DNA from: Amedibacillus dolichus DSM 3991
Lineage (GTDB): Bacteria > Bacillota_I > Bacilli_A > Erysipelotrichales > Erysipelotrichaceae
Length of the DNA stretch: 64,000 nucleotides
Assembly (NCBI RefSeq): GCF_000154285.1
Contig: NZ_DS483460.1
Location: forward strand, 42,455 to 106,454
Reading direction: 5' to 3'
The position numbers and the translations under genes are program-made. The notes below the pieces were generated by a model. It was not told the DNA's origin, ran no database searches, and saw only the letters and a list, made by a program, of their open reading frames with translations. Below, piece by piece: positions 34,960 through 43,604 of this stretch (its first letter is position 1; each line of letters opens with the position of its first letter).

Positions 34960-35523
34960 ATGAGAACGAATCAAAAGCTTTCCGTATCTGCATTGATGTT
35001 GGCATTAGGAATGGTATTGCCGTTTTTTACCGGACAAATTGCGGTGATAGGAAATATGCTTCTGCCAATGCATATCCCGGTATTTTTGTGTGGGTTGCTT
35101 TGCGGTTGGCGATATGGTTTATTCATTGGATTTAGTTTGCCGTTATTGCGAGGTATGGTGTTTGGAATGCCAATCGTATATCCAACCGGACTTGCCATGG
35201 CATTTGAATTAGCTACTTATGGTATAGTGGTTGGTTATCTTTATGAGCGAAGTCATAAGCAAGGGATACGTGCCTTATATTGTGCATTATTGTCTGCTAT
35301 GGTCATAGGACGTGTTGTTTGGGGCTGTATAGAGGTAATGCTGCTTGGTGTTGGCGGAAAGCTATTTACATGGGAAATGTTTATAGCCAATGCTTTTGTA
35401 CAGGCGATACCGGGAATTTTATTACAGTTGGTACTGATACCTTGCGTTATGCTGTTACTTGATCACACAGGGCTTATTTGTTTTCATGGCAGGGAAAAGG
35501 AGCAAATCGGTATATGCGATTAG
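34960..35523 (+). CDS. ECF-transporter substrate-binding (S) component-like membrane protein
   Basis: This 187-residue protein has six hydrophobic segments. The opening LSVSALMLALGMVLPFFTGQ and the LPMHIPVFLCGLLCGWRYGL segment look like S components of energy-coupling factor vitamin transporters, which bind vitamins or their precursors and share an energising module encoded elsewhere. The vitamin is not readable. It overlaps by 10 nt a kinase gene and forms an operon with it and a HAD phosphatase, which suggests salvage of a phosphorylatable compound. AAAGGAG precedes the start. Confidence 0.75.
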   Translation: MRTNQKLSVSALMLALGMVLPFFTGQIAVIGNMLLPMHIPVFLCGLLCGWRYGLFIGFSLPLLRGMVFGMPIVYPTGLAMAFELATYGIVVGYLYERSHKQGIRALYCALLSAMVIGRVVWGCIEVMLLGVGGKLFTWEMFIANAFVQAIPGILLQLVLIPCVMLLLDHTGLICFHGREKEQIGICD

Positions 35524-36101
35524 AAGAAGCCTTAAGCTACATGGAAAACTGTATAAAGCCGTTGTTGAAGCATGATAGCATTTTTGTGTTAGCAATTGAC
35601 GGACGTTGTGCTGCCGGAAAAACTACATTTGCCAAGCATTTGGCAAAACGATTATCAGCGGCTGTCATTGCGACAGATGATTTCTTTTTACCGCAATCAC
35701 AAAGAGAAAACAAATTACTGGACTGTCCTTTTGATAAGGAGCGCTTTATGAAGGAAGTCTTAATTCCGTTAAAGGAACAAACAAACTTATGTTATCACCG
35801 TTTTGATTGTCATACGCAAAGCTTTGTTGAAGCTAGGCATATAGAGCTACATAACGGAGGTATAGTTATTATCGAAGGGGCGTATATATTTCACCCAAGC
35901 TTGCATGCGGATTGGGATTTTCGTTTGTTTATGGATATTGATAAACAGACGCAAAAGGAGCGTATCCTTCTTCGAAATGGGCAAAACAATGCCCTTCCTT
36001 TCTTTGAAAAATGGATTCCGTTGGAGGAAGAATATATAAAACGATATGATATTATGAAACACTGTGATAGTTGTTTATGTTTACATGAGGAGATTGTATG
36101 A
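35514..36101 (+). CDS. P-loop kinase, uridine-kinase-like
   Basis: This 195-residue protein has a Walker A loop in IDGRCAAGKTTFAKHLA (about residues 28-44), ATDDFFLP with a catalytic-type Asp pair, and a second strand IVIIEGAYIF. The pattern is that of the uridine kinase/phosphoribulokinase-like family, whose members phosphorylate nucleosides, pantothenate or other small alcohols. The ATG at 35514 with AAGGAG upstream is preferred over an in-frame ATG 36 nt earlier inside the transporter gene. The operon context suggests it phosphorylates the imported compound. Confidence 0.75.
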   Translation: MRLEEALSYMENCIKPLLKHDSIFVLAIDGRCAAGKTTFAKHLAKRLSAAVIATDDFFLPQSQRENKLLDCPFDKERFMKEVLIPLKEQTNLCYHRFDCHTQSFVEARHIELHNGGIVIIEGAYIFHPSLHADWDFRLFMDIDKQTQKERILLRNGQNNALPFFEKWIPLEEEYIKRYDIMKHCDSCLCLHEEIV

Positions 36102-36802
36102 ATATTATTTTTGATCTTGATGATACCCTATATGATTTACATTTGCCTTTTGCGAAAGCAGTCGAAACAATCTTTCAAAATCAATATGTGTTAGATATAG
36201 AGGAGTTGCTTATTGCCAGTCGTAAGTATGGAGATAGCATTTTTCCACAGTTGCATGCCGGAAAAATCTCAATAGATGAAGCGGGAGCATATCGAATTCA
36301 AAAGGCAATGGAGGATTGCGGATATACTATAAGTAAAGAAAAGGCGATGTGCTTTCAAAAAAGCTATCGCCATTATCAAGATGAAATTGTAATATCTGAT
36401 TCCATGCGTGCTTTGTTGGATTGGCTTGAGGAAAAGGACGTTTTTCTAGGCATATTAACAAACGGAAAGACAGAGCATCAACGATGCAAAATCAAGAATT
36501 TGGGATTGAAACAATGGATTGCGGAAGAATATATGCTTGTTTCCCAGGAAATAGGATATTCCAAGCCTCATGTGCAGGCTTTTTTGACAGCCTGCCAGCG
36601 TTGGAAATTAAAACCGGAGGATACATGGTATATTGGCGATACGTATATTAATGATGTAGAGGGTGCAAAGCGTGCCGGACTGCATGCAATTTATTTTAAT
36701 CGCAGACACCATCAGTTGCCTGATTCGAAGTATTTAGCAGATGCCGTTGTTGGAAATGAGGAAGAATTGTATTGCTTGCTAAAGAATATGTTAGAGAGAT
36801 AG
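36098..36802 (+). CDS. HAD-superfamily hydrolase (YjjG/phosphoglycolate-phosphatase type)
   Basis: HAD motif I is IIFDLDDTLYDL at the very N-terminus, motif II is GILTNGKTE, motif III centres on GYSKPH and motif IV on WYIGDTYINDVEG. These are Mg-dependent phosphatases of nucleotides or phosphosugars. The gene begins inside the stop of the kinase gene (ATGA), so transporter, kinase and phosphatase are made together. Which phosphate it removes is unknown. Confidence 0.87.
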   Translation: MNIIFDLDDTLYDLHLPFAKAVETIFQNQYVLDIEELLIASRKYGDSIFPQLHAGKISIDEAGAYRIQKAMEDCGYTISKEKAMCFQKSYRHYQDEIVISDSMRALLDWLEEKDVFLGILTNGKTEHQRCKIKNLGLKQWIAEEYMLVSQEIGYSKPHVQAFLTACQRWKLKPEDTWYIGDTYINDVEGAKRAGLHAIYFNRRHHQLPDSKYLADAVVGNEEELYCLLKNMLER

Positions 36803-37099
36803 AAAGTTTTGATTTGGTGAAAAATCCATTCTTTATAGGGAATAAAAACGATGGTAATTTTGCATAAAGGAAAAGTTTTATTGCGAAACTTTATTATCGT
36901 GTATGTATGCTGTCTTAGACACAGCAATGTAAATGATTTTTTGCTATTGTTGTTGATAAGCAGTTATAAACAAAGAGGTAAAGACTGTTACAGGAAAGAA
37001 ATGTATGTAAAAATGCAAGATAGACTTGTTAAGAAGTATGTTTTCCCTATATAATGTTAAGGCGTTTGCAAAATAGAAACGAGGGAGAATAAGTTACGT
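36803..37099. other. Intergenic region without recognised gene
   Basis: The region is AT-rich. A 67-codon open frame inside it has no ribosome site and unconvincing composition. A TATAAT-like element near 37050 and GAGGGAG at 37081-37087 belong to the following gene. I see no terminator hairpin of note. Confidence 0.5.
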
Positions 37100-38326
37100 A
37101 TGATGAATTTTTTTAAAAAAAATATAGAAGCTAAGAAAAAACTGCGAACAGCTGAAATTGTGCTTTCGGTTGTTTTAGGCATTGCTTCTTTGCTTTCCAT
37201 TGGCTATGGCTTATGGGAAATCAATGCAAAGGTTGAAACTGCAAAATATCTTCAAAGTGTGGAAATGATTCGTGATGTAGATTTAGAGGATTACAGCGAG
37301 GACAATACGATTTGCGAGGTTACCTATAAATTAGGTGAACAGCAGCTGGTTGTTCCATATTCTTATGAAGAATATATCAAGCTAGATGCACAATCCATTA
37401 CTGCTTATGAGTTTGAAACTGAAAACGGCACCAAGCTGTATTTCGATCATAAGGATATTCAAGCGAAAGAGATACAATATTCATATCGTCAAACACGTGC
37501 CAATGAATTGACACAGTTATTTAACTTTGGAATCGCTTCTTTGATTTTGGAGTTATCCATATTGATTATGATGCTATTTGCGAAATTATTTACAACCTAT
37601 GAAAAAACATGGTTTTTATCCATTATGGTATTGGCAACCATTATCTCCGTTGTATTTCCGGAGGAAAGTGCAAATGGTGTAAATGGCATCGTTATTATGC
37701 TTCTGTATTTGTTAGATACCTTCTTGAATATCTTGTGTGAGCTGTTGATTTCGAAGCAATCAAGGTATAACTTCCTTGTCTCCGTACTAGTAGAAATTGT
37801 GGAAATTATATCTTGTATCGTATTGATGTATCGTTTTGCGACGATGGCAACAACGCTGTTCTTCTGGCTGCCGATTGATATCATCAGCTATATCAACTGG
37901 TCTAAGCATAAGGACGATGCAGAAAGTGAATTGACCGTGGTTCGCAGATTGAAGGGTTATCAAGAGGTACTGGTTATTTTAGGTATTATTATCTGGACTG
38001 TTGTTGTTGGATATTTCATCAGTGGATTGGATATCGCAACCGATTTCTATAATAATGAGATATTAGAAACAGCAATCATTTACATTGATGCATGTGCTTC
38101 AGCGGTAGGCATTGCCAATGGATTATTTATTTTCTTCCGCTTGCGAGAGCAGTGGATTGCATGGTATATCTGTGCTTTCCTTGAAGCAATTATCAATATT
38201 ATTTCCGGACAATATGTTTTATTGGTTTTAAAGCTGGGCTATTTTACAAATACAACGTACGGCTATATCAAATGGAGCAAGTATATTCAAGCGCATTCCA
38301 AGGAAAAACAGCCACAAATATCTTAA
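37100..38326 (+). CDS. Membrane protein with C-terminal PnuC-like (nicotinamide riboside transporter) domain
   Basis: This 408-residue protein opens with a helix (about 18-42), then a roughly 85-residue acidic extracytoplasmic segment, then about nine helices. The last 170 residues resemble PnuC: the paired aromatic motifs SYINWSKHKDD and YGYIKWSKYI are typical of the two halves. PnuC proteins import nicotinamide riboside or related vitamins. The N-terminal additions are not usual for PnuC, so a diverged function is possible. The start may be 37100 or 37103. It appears to be a single-gene unit. Confidence 0.7.
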   Translation: MMNFFKKNIEAKKKLRTAEIVLSVVLGIASLLSIGYGLWEINAKVETAKYLQSVEMIRDVDLEDYSEDNTICEVTYKLGEQQLVVPYSYEEYIKLDAQSITAYEFETENGTKLYFDHKDIQAKEIQYSYRQTRANELTQLFNFGIASLILELSILIMMLFAKLFTTYEKTWFLSIMVLATIISVVFPEESANGVNGIVIMLLYLLDTFLNILCELLISKQSRYNFLVSVLVEIVEIISCIVLMYRFATMATTLFFWLPIDIISYINWSKHKDDAESELTVVRRLKGYQEVLVILGIIIWTVVVGYFISGLDIATDFYNNEILETAIIYIDACASAVGIANGLFIFFRLREQWIAWYICAFLEAIINIISGQYVLLVLKLGYFTNTTYGYIKWSKYIQAHSKEKQPQIS

Positions 38327-38403
38327 TGAGGCTTGAGGAATAGTGCTAAAATTGATAAAATAAAATACGTAAAGAAAAGAAAAAAGATTAGGAGTGAAAA
38401 AAC

Positions 38404-38961
38404 ATGGCAATTTCAGCAGGTGATTTTAGAACAGGATTAACATTGATCGTTGATGGCGATCCTTGTCAGGTATTGGATTTTCAGCATGTAAAACCGGGTA
38501 AGGGGGCTGCTATCTTAAAAACCAAGATGCGCAATTTAAAAACCGGCTCTATTCAGGAAAGAAACTTTAATGCTTCTACGAAATTCGAACCGGCAAATAT
38601 TTCAAGACGTGATGCACAGTATTCTTATGAAGCAGATTCTACATACTACTTCATGGATTTGGAAACGTATGACTCTTATGAACTGACAGCTGATCAGATC
38701 GGAGAAAACAAATATTACATTATTGAAGGATCAACGGTTTCTTTGATGTTCTTTGAGGGTACCTTGTTATCACTATCTGTTCCGGAAAAGGTAGAATTAA
38801 CAATTGCGGAAACAGATCCGGCAATCAAGGGTGCACCATCTACACAGACCAAAGACGCTGTAACCGAAACCGGACTTAGCTTACGTGTTCCACAGTTTAT
38901 CGAACCGGGAGAAAAGATCGTTGTTTTCTCAACCGATGGCAAATATGCAGGAAGAGCTTAA
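38404..38961 (+). CDS. efp: Translation elongation factor P
   Basis: This 185-residue protein matches EF-P along its length: KOW-like N-domain (DFRTGLTLIVDGDPCQVLDF), the modification loop KPGKGAAILKTK, and the C-terminal domain ending GEKIVVFSTDGKYAGRA. EF-P relieves ribosome stalling at polyproline. The loop Lys (KPGKG) is the residue modified in other species. A terminator hairpin overlaps its own stop codon. Confidence 0.96.
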   Translation: MAISAGDFRTGLTLIVDGDPCQVLDFQHVKPGKGAAILKTKMRNLKTGSIQERNFNASTKFEPANISRRDAQYSYEADSTYYFMDLETYDSYELTADQIGENKYYIIEGSTVSLMFFEGTLLSLSVPEKVELTIAETDPAIKGAPSTQTKDAVTETGLSLRVPQFIEPGEKIVVFSTDGKYAGRA

Positions 38962-38975
38962 TATAAGCTCTTTTT
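38952..38975 (+). terminator. Terminator overlapping the efp stop codon and abutting the SDR start
   Basis: AAGAGCTT pairs with AAGCTCTT across a 5-nt loop and T3 follows. The efp stop (38959-38961) is inside the hairpin and the next gene begins only 2 nt after it. Confidence 0.7.
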
Positions 38976-38977
38976 AA

Positions 38978-39727
38978 ATGATGAATAAGGTTGTATTAGT
39001 AACCGGAGGAGCAAAGGGAATCGGTCGTGCAATTGCTTTGGAGTTGGCAAAACAAGGATATGACATCGTTATTAACTATTTGACTTCGCAAAAGGAAGCA
39101 GAAGCACTGCAAAAGGAAATCAAGGAAATGTACGGTGTGCGTTGTATGGCAATTCCATGCGATGTATCCAAAGAAGATGAAGTCGATAAAATGATTTCAT
39201 GCATTGAGGAAAAACTTGGTGGTGTAGATATTTTAATCAATAATGCCGCCGTGGATTTGTCCAATTTATTTCATTTGAAAACAGCAGAGGAATTTAGAAG
39301 AACAATGGAGGTTAATGTCGTCGGTGCTTTTAATTGCAGTAAGCGGGTATATCGCTATATGCTGGAAAAGGAGTATGGAAGAATTATTAACATTTCCTCA
39401 ACCAATGGCATCAACACCTATTATCCGATGTGCATTGATTATGATGCCTCCAAAGCCGCATTGATTTCTTTGACGCACAATCTTGCTTTTGAATTTGCGC
39501 CTTATATTCATGTGAATTGCATTGCTCCCGGTTTTATCGGTACCGAAAATGAGCTTGATGGTTATGATGAGGAATTTTTGCGAGAAGAGATTGAAAAAAT
39601 CATGGTTCAGCGCTATGGTGATCCTAAAGAAGTTGCATATTTGGTGAAATTTTTGATTAGTGAAGAGGCCGATTTTATTAACAATACCGTCATTCGTATT
39701 GATGGCGGACAAAAAGGAAGCTGTTAA
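38978..39727 (+). CDS. Short-chain dehydrogenase/reductase (FabG-like SDR)
   Basis: This is a classical SDR of 249 residues: cofactor loop VLVTGGAKGIGRAIA, NNAAVD, catalytic Ser in NISSTNG, and Tyr/Lys in YDASKAAL. It uses NAD(P)H to reduce a ketone or oxidise an alcohol; FabG (3-oxoacyl-ACP reductase) is the nearest well-known member, but the substrate is not fixed. The start region has no visible Shine-Dalgarno and sits immediately after the efp terminator. Its end overlaps the convergent PLP-enzyme gene by 4 nt. Confidence 0.88.
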   Translation: MMNKVVLVTGGAKGIGRAIALELAKQGYDIVINYLTSQKEAEALQKEIKEMYGVRCMAIPCDVSKEDEVDKMISCIEEKLGGVDILINNAAVDLSNLFHLKTAEEFRRTMEVNVVGAFNCSKRVYRYMLEKEYGRIINISSTNGINTYYPMCIDYDASKAALISLTHNLAFEFAPYIHVNCIAPGFIGTENELDGYDEEFLREEIEKIMVQRYGDPKEVAYLVKFLISEEADFINNTVIRIDGGQKGSC

Positions 39728-40983
39728 TCCAGCTTCCTTTTCATATTGGATAGTGCTAATAAAATAGATAGTTTGCCATATTCAAAGGTCAATCCACCCT
39801 GCATATATAGAGTATATGGCTCAATGACCGGCGCATCGGCACTTAATTCGATCGTACTTCCTTGTGTAAAGCTTCCGGCAGCCATGACCTCATCGAAAGG
39901 ATAGCCGGGCATCGGAGCCGGTAGAACATGGACAAAGGAATCTATCGGACTTGTTTGTTGAATACCTTGAGTAAAGCTTACCAAATTCTCCTTTGTTTTT
40001 AATTCCAAGGTTTGAATGATATCGGTGCGTTTCTCATCAAAGCGAGGGGAAATGTTGTGATAACCGAGCTTTTCTAGCATATAGGCTGAGAAAACCGCAG
40101 TTTTCAAGGCATTTTTTACGGCATTGGGAGCCATGAACAGACCTTTGAAGAAGGCATTGTTCAAATTAAAATTCGCACCTAAGCTTTTGCCGATGCCGGG
40201 AGCAGTCAAACGTTCGGCAACCATGTGGATAAGCGCTTTGTTACCGGCAACATAGCCACCGGTAGGTGCAATACCGCCACCTAGATTTTTCATCAAGGAA
40301 CCTACGACGATATCCGCACCGACATGACTTGGCTCTTTGGTTTCCACAAGCTCTCCATAACAGTTATCCACCATGATGATGACTTCATCATTTACTTCAC
40401 GAATCTTTGTAATGATGTGCTCGATTTTGGCAATCGACAAGGATTTGCGATGGGAATAGCCTCTCGATCTTTGGATTTCTACCAAACGCACATTGTTTTC
40501 CTTTAGACGCTTGATGATCGTTTCTTCATCGAAATCATCGTTTTTTAATTCGATTTGTTCGTAATGCACTCCGTTTGCTTTTAGGGATTGCGTAGAATTC
40601 CCGCTTAAGCCGATCATTTCCTGCAAGGAATCGTAGGGAGCACCGGATAAAGAAATCATGGTATCACCATGCTTCAATAAAGCGGATAAGGTCAAATACA
40701 ACGCATTGGTACCACTCATAATTTGCGGACGAACCAAGGCATCTTCACAGCCTAACACACTAGCGAAAATTCTTTCCAGCTTATCACGACCTTCATCGTA
40801 GTTTCCATATCCGTTAATATCGCTAAAATCGGAATAGGATACCTTGTTTTCGATAAAAGCCGATAAAATACGATTGGAATTTTCTAAGCAAACATGGTCG
40901 ATTTCCTTATAAATATCAGATAGTATTGCATCGGATTCCTGAGCCAAGGCAAGCAGCTCAGAATGGATTTGTTCTAGTATCAT
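39724..40983 (-). CDS. PLP-dependent methionine gamma-lyase family protein (aluminium-resistance/YnbB type)
   Basis: This 419-residue protein matches the family once called aluminium resistance protein: ASVLGCEDALVRPQIMSGT near the N-terminus, IMVDNCYGELVE with the cofactor Asp, and GSLMKNLGGGIAPTGG with the PLP-binding Lys. Members belong to fold type I with cystathionine/methionine gamma-lyases; their physiological substrate is unclear. AGGAGG precedes the start on the minus strand. It converges on the SDR gene. Confidence 0.88.
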   Translation of the reverse strand: MILEQIHSELLALAQESDAILSDIYKEIDHVCLENSNRILSAFIENKVSYSDFSDINGYGNYDEGRDKLERIFASVLGCEDALVRPQIMSGTNALYLTLSALLKHGDTMISLSGAPYDSLQEMIGLSGNSTQSLKANGVHYEQIELKNDDFDEETIIKRLKENNVRLVEIQRSRGYSHRKSLSIAKIEHIITKIREVNDEVIIMVDNCYGELVETKEPSHVGADIVVGSLMKNLGGGIAPTGGYVAGNKALIHMVAERLTAPGIGKSLGANFNLNNAFFKGLFMAPNAVKNALKTAVFSAYMLEKLGYHNISPRFDEKRTDIIQTLELKTKENLVSFTQGIQQTSPIDSFVHVLPAPMPGYPFDEVMAAGSFTQGSTIELSADAPVIEPYTLYMQGGLTFEYGKLSILLALSNMKRKLD

Positions 40984-41130
40984 TGAAAAACCTCCTGCTA
41001 ATCATACAATGCTTATTATACACGAATTTGGGATATTTTTAAGACATAGCAGAAAGAAAATAAATTATTTGAGCCATATCGGTTAATGGAAAAGGATATA
41101 TGAATATAGGTAGGTGGTTTATGGATATTA

Positions 41131-41162
41131 AAAAATCTCTATCCTACGACAGAGATTTTTTT
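41131..41162 (-). terminator. Bidirectional terminator downstream of the 53-residue protein gene
   Basis: AAAAATCTCT (41131-41140) pairs with AGAGATTTTT (41151-41160), with T runs on both strands. It lies 36 nt after the stop of the small minus-strand gene. A second palindrome TTCTTATG/CATAAGAA lies at about 41161-41184. Confidence 0.8.
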
Positions 41163-41197
41163 CTTATGCATAATGTCATAAGAATACAGGAAGCAAG

Positions 41198-41359
41198 CTA
41201 CTGCTCCTCGTAGTAACAGCCTTCTTCCTGCGAAGGAGGAAAACGTCTGCCCTTTTCTACGTCAATATCAGCGTACATTTCCTTGCCATTTTTGTCATAG
41301 CATGTGTACTTACCTGTTTTTTCGCAGTTCATTCCTGGGCGGTACTTTTTCTGTGCCAT
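41198..41359 (-). CDS. Small 53-residue protein, YjzC-like
   Basis: The frame begins ATGGCACAG behind AGGAGG (spacing about 8 nt) on the minus strand and encodes MAQKKYRPGMNCEKTGKYTC through to a C-terminal CYYEEQ. The pattern of a basic, YRPG-type start, a GKYTCYD turn, and ...EKGRRFPPSQ... resembles the small YjzC-like proteins of Bacillus, whose function is unknown. Three Cys (residues 12, 20 and 48) could bind metal or form a disulfide. The ideal ribosome site, a dedicated terminator and sensible codons make it a real gene. The rest of 40984-41495 shows no other gene. Confidence 0.85.
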   Translation of the reverse strand: MAQKKYRPGMNCEKTGKYTCYDKNGKEMYADIDVEKGRRFPPSQEEGCYYEEQ

Positions 41360-41495
41360 TTCTAACACCTCCTGATAGTAGTATGGTGGGGATAGCAGGT
41401 GCTATACATAAAAAGATTGTGATTTTTATAAGAAATTGATAAAATGGTATCGTTTGAAGAAGCTTTATGATTATGATGAAAGATGAGGTAGGGAC

Positions 41496-42254
41496 ATGAA
41501 AATCTTAGCAAGTGATTATGACGGAACACTTAGAGTAAATGAAAAGGTAGAAAGCTATGATTTGGATATGATTCATAAGCATCGCGCAGCAGGGAATCTA
41601 TTTGGCTTGGTAACTGGTCGCAGCATGGAATCCATTAAGGCCGAGATTAAGGGGAATGGAATCGAAGTAGATTTTGTAATTGCCAATAACGGCGGAGTGA
41701 TTTACGACAAGCAGTTTCAAAAGCTTCGCTGCATTTATATGGATACGCAGGCAGCACAGGAAATCATTGCCTTTATTAAGGGTAAAGAGTGCGCCTCTTA
41801 TGTTATCAATGATGGATACCATCGTCATAAATATATCGTAAATGAAGCAATCGAAGATGTAAAATATGGGAATATTCCCACACATGCCAAAGATGAGGTT
41901 TACCAAGGAAAGGTTGCACAGCTTGTGGTTTCTTTACAAGATGACAGCCTGGCACATACAATTGCAGCTTACATCAATCAACGATTTGCAGCTTATGCGG
42001 TAGCGTATGTAAATGTCAATTGTGTAGATATCGTGCCTGTGGGGATTAGCAAGGCTGATGGAATTACCTATTTAAAGGAACGCTATGGTTGGGAAAAGGA
42101 GAATATTTATGTGATTGGTGATTCTTATAACGATCTTCCGATGCTGAACGCATTTCATGGCTTTACCCTTTTCCATGCCAAAGATGAAATCAAAGCCAAT
42201 GCGGAGGCTGTCTTTGCGCAGGTCGGTGATTGTATCAAAGCTTTACAGGCATAA
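41496..42254 (+). CDS. Cof-type HAD phosphatase
   Basis: This 252-residue protein of the Cof/YidA type has motif I ILASDYDGTLR, motif II LVTGRSM, an alpha/beta cap, Lys in GISKADGITYL and motif IV VIGDSYNDLPML. These enzymes dephosphorylate sugar phosphates, FMN or PLP, usually with broad specificity. It starts behind a GAGGTAG ribosome site and seems to be a single transcription unit, 84 nt before cdaA. Confidence 0.9.
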   Translation: MKILASDYDGTLRVNEKVESYDLDMIHKHRAAGNLFGLVTGRSMESIKAEIKGNGIEVDFVIANNGGVIYDKQFQKLRCIYMDTQAAQEIIAFIKGKECASYVINDGYHRHKYIVNEAIEDVKYGNIPTHAKDEVYQGKVAQLVVSLQDDSLAHTIAAYINQRFAAYAVAYVNVNCVDIVPVGISKADGITYLKERYGWEKENIYVIGDSYNDLPMLNAFHGFTLFHAKDEIKANAEAVFAQVGDCIKALQA

Positions 42255-42338
42255 ACAGCAGTGATTTTTGAGCAGGAAAAACGATAGCTAGCCTTACTTA
42301 GTTTGTGATATAATATAAAATACGAGAGGAGTGTGCTT

Positions 42339-43604
42339 ATGTTCAGTTACTTCACGTTGGATAATCTTTGGACATTGTTATGGCAGATGGTAGATATCGG
42401 CTGTGTTTGGGCACTTGTATATTATTGTCTGCGAATTGTCAAAAATAATTCCAGAACCATTCAAATCTTTAAAGGGGTTTTGTTAATTGTTATCATTCGT
42501 TTTGTGGCAACGAAGGTAGGGCTGCATACGATTGCAAGCTTAGCCGATTCGATTATGAATTGGGGTGTGGTTGCGATCATCATTATCTTTCAGCCGGAGA
42601 TTCGAAGCATCTTGGAGAAAATCGGGAAAACAAGTGTTTTCTCCGGTATTTCCACTTTAACGATCAATGAACGTGAAAATCTTGTTAACGAATTGGTAAA
42701 GGCATGTTCCGAAATGTCTAAGACCAAGACCGGAGCCTTGATTTCCATTGAACAAGGACATTCCCTATCCGATTTTATTAAAACTGGTACTTCCATGAAT
42801 TCTGTGGTATCCAGTGAGCTGTTATGCTCTATCTTTCAATATGGAACACCACTGCATGATGGTGCGGTTATCATACAGGGTGTGAAAATTGCCTGTGCGG
42901 CTGCATATTTTCCACCGACGACTCGCGAGCTTCCAACCAGCTATGGGGCAAGGCATCGAGCGGCGGTAGGAATTAGTGAAATTACCGATTCGATTACGAT
43001 TGTCGTTAGTGAAGAAACCGGTAATATTTCAATCGCTCAAAACGGTACGCTGACGGTTATGTCGGAGGCAAGCCTTAAGGAATTCTTGTTAAGCATCGTG
43101 GGTAATCAATCCACTGCGAAAGAAAAAGAAGAACAGCAGAAAGAAACCTTGAAGGAGCAGGAGGCTGTTCATGGTAAAAAGCCGGGTGTCTTTGCTCATT
43201 ATTTTAAAGGCAAAGGTCGCAAGACAAAGGATAGCAGTGAGACAATAAGCTATACAGAGAAAAAGAAAAAAGAGGAAAGCGTAGATATTATTCAGCCGGA
43301 AACGGATTTGCATGACAAATTGGAAATCGAAGATTTGGCACAGAAGCAGGCAACCGGATTGGATCAGCTCTTTGATAATATTCTGAATGAGGGCGATAAA
43401 AAGGAAGAGGCAAAGCCGAAAAAGAAACGTAAAAAGAAAGCGGCACAGACTAAGGAAACAAATGCATCTAAAGAGGAGAATCCGAAAAAGGAAGATGGAT
43501 TAAGCACACTTGCCCACATGTCGCAGGAATTGATGGAAGATGTCGTGGAACCGGAAACGATCGTTCTTCACTATGAATCTGATGAAGAAGGGAGAGATTC
43601 CTAA
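42339..43604 (+). CDS. cdaA: Diadenylate cyclase CdaA with long charged C-terminal extension
   Basis: Three N-terminal helices are followed by a DAC domain (about 95-250) with the catalytic DGA (LHDGAVII) and RHR (GARHRAAVG) motifs. The protein makes c-di-AMP, the messenger for osmotic and wall homeostasis. CdaA is usually about 275 residues, but here about 165 more residues follow, rich in Lys and Glu and with a KKKRKKK patch, likely disordered. The ATG at 42339 follows AGAGGAG; a GTG 6 nt earlier is less likely. Stop and next start overlap (TAATG). cdaA-cdaR-glmM is the conserved order. Confidence 0.94.
   Translation: MFSYFTLDNLWTLLWQMVDIGCVWALVYYCLRIVKNNSRTIQIFKGVLLIVIIRFVATKVGLHTIASLADSIMNWGVVAIIIIFQPEIRSILEKIGKTSVFSGISTLTINERENLVNELVKACSEMSKTKTGALISIEQGHSLSDFIKTGTSMNSVVSSELLCSIFQYGTPLHDGAVIIQGVKIACAAAYFPPTTRELPTSYGARHRAAVGISEITDSITIVVSEETGNISIAQNGTLTVMSEASLKEFLLSIVGNQSTAKEKEEQQKETLKEQEAVHGKKPGVFAHYFKGKGRKTKDSSETISYTEKKKKEESVDIIQPETDLHDKLEIEDLAQKQATGLDQLFDNILNEGDKKEEAKPKKKRKKKAAQTKETNASKEENPKKEDGLSTLAHMSQELMEDVVEPETIVLHYESDEEGRDS

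Noticed and set aside
36851..37054. 67-codon open frame between the HAD and PnuC-like genes
   Set aside because: No ribosome site, low-complexity hydrophobic composition and no family resemblance; probably chance in AT-rich DNA.
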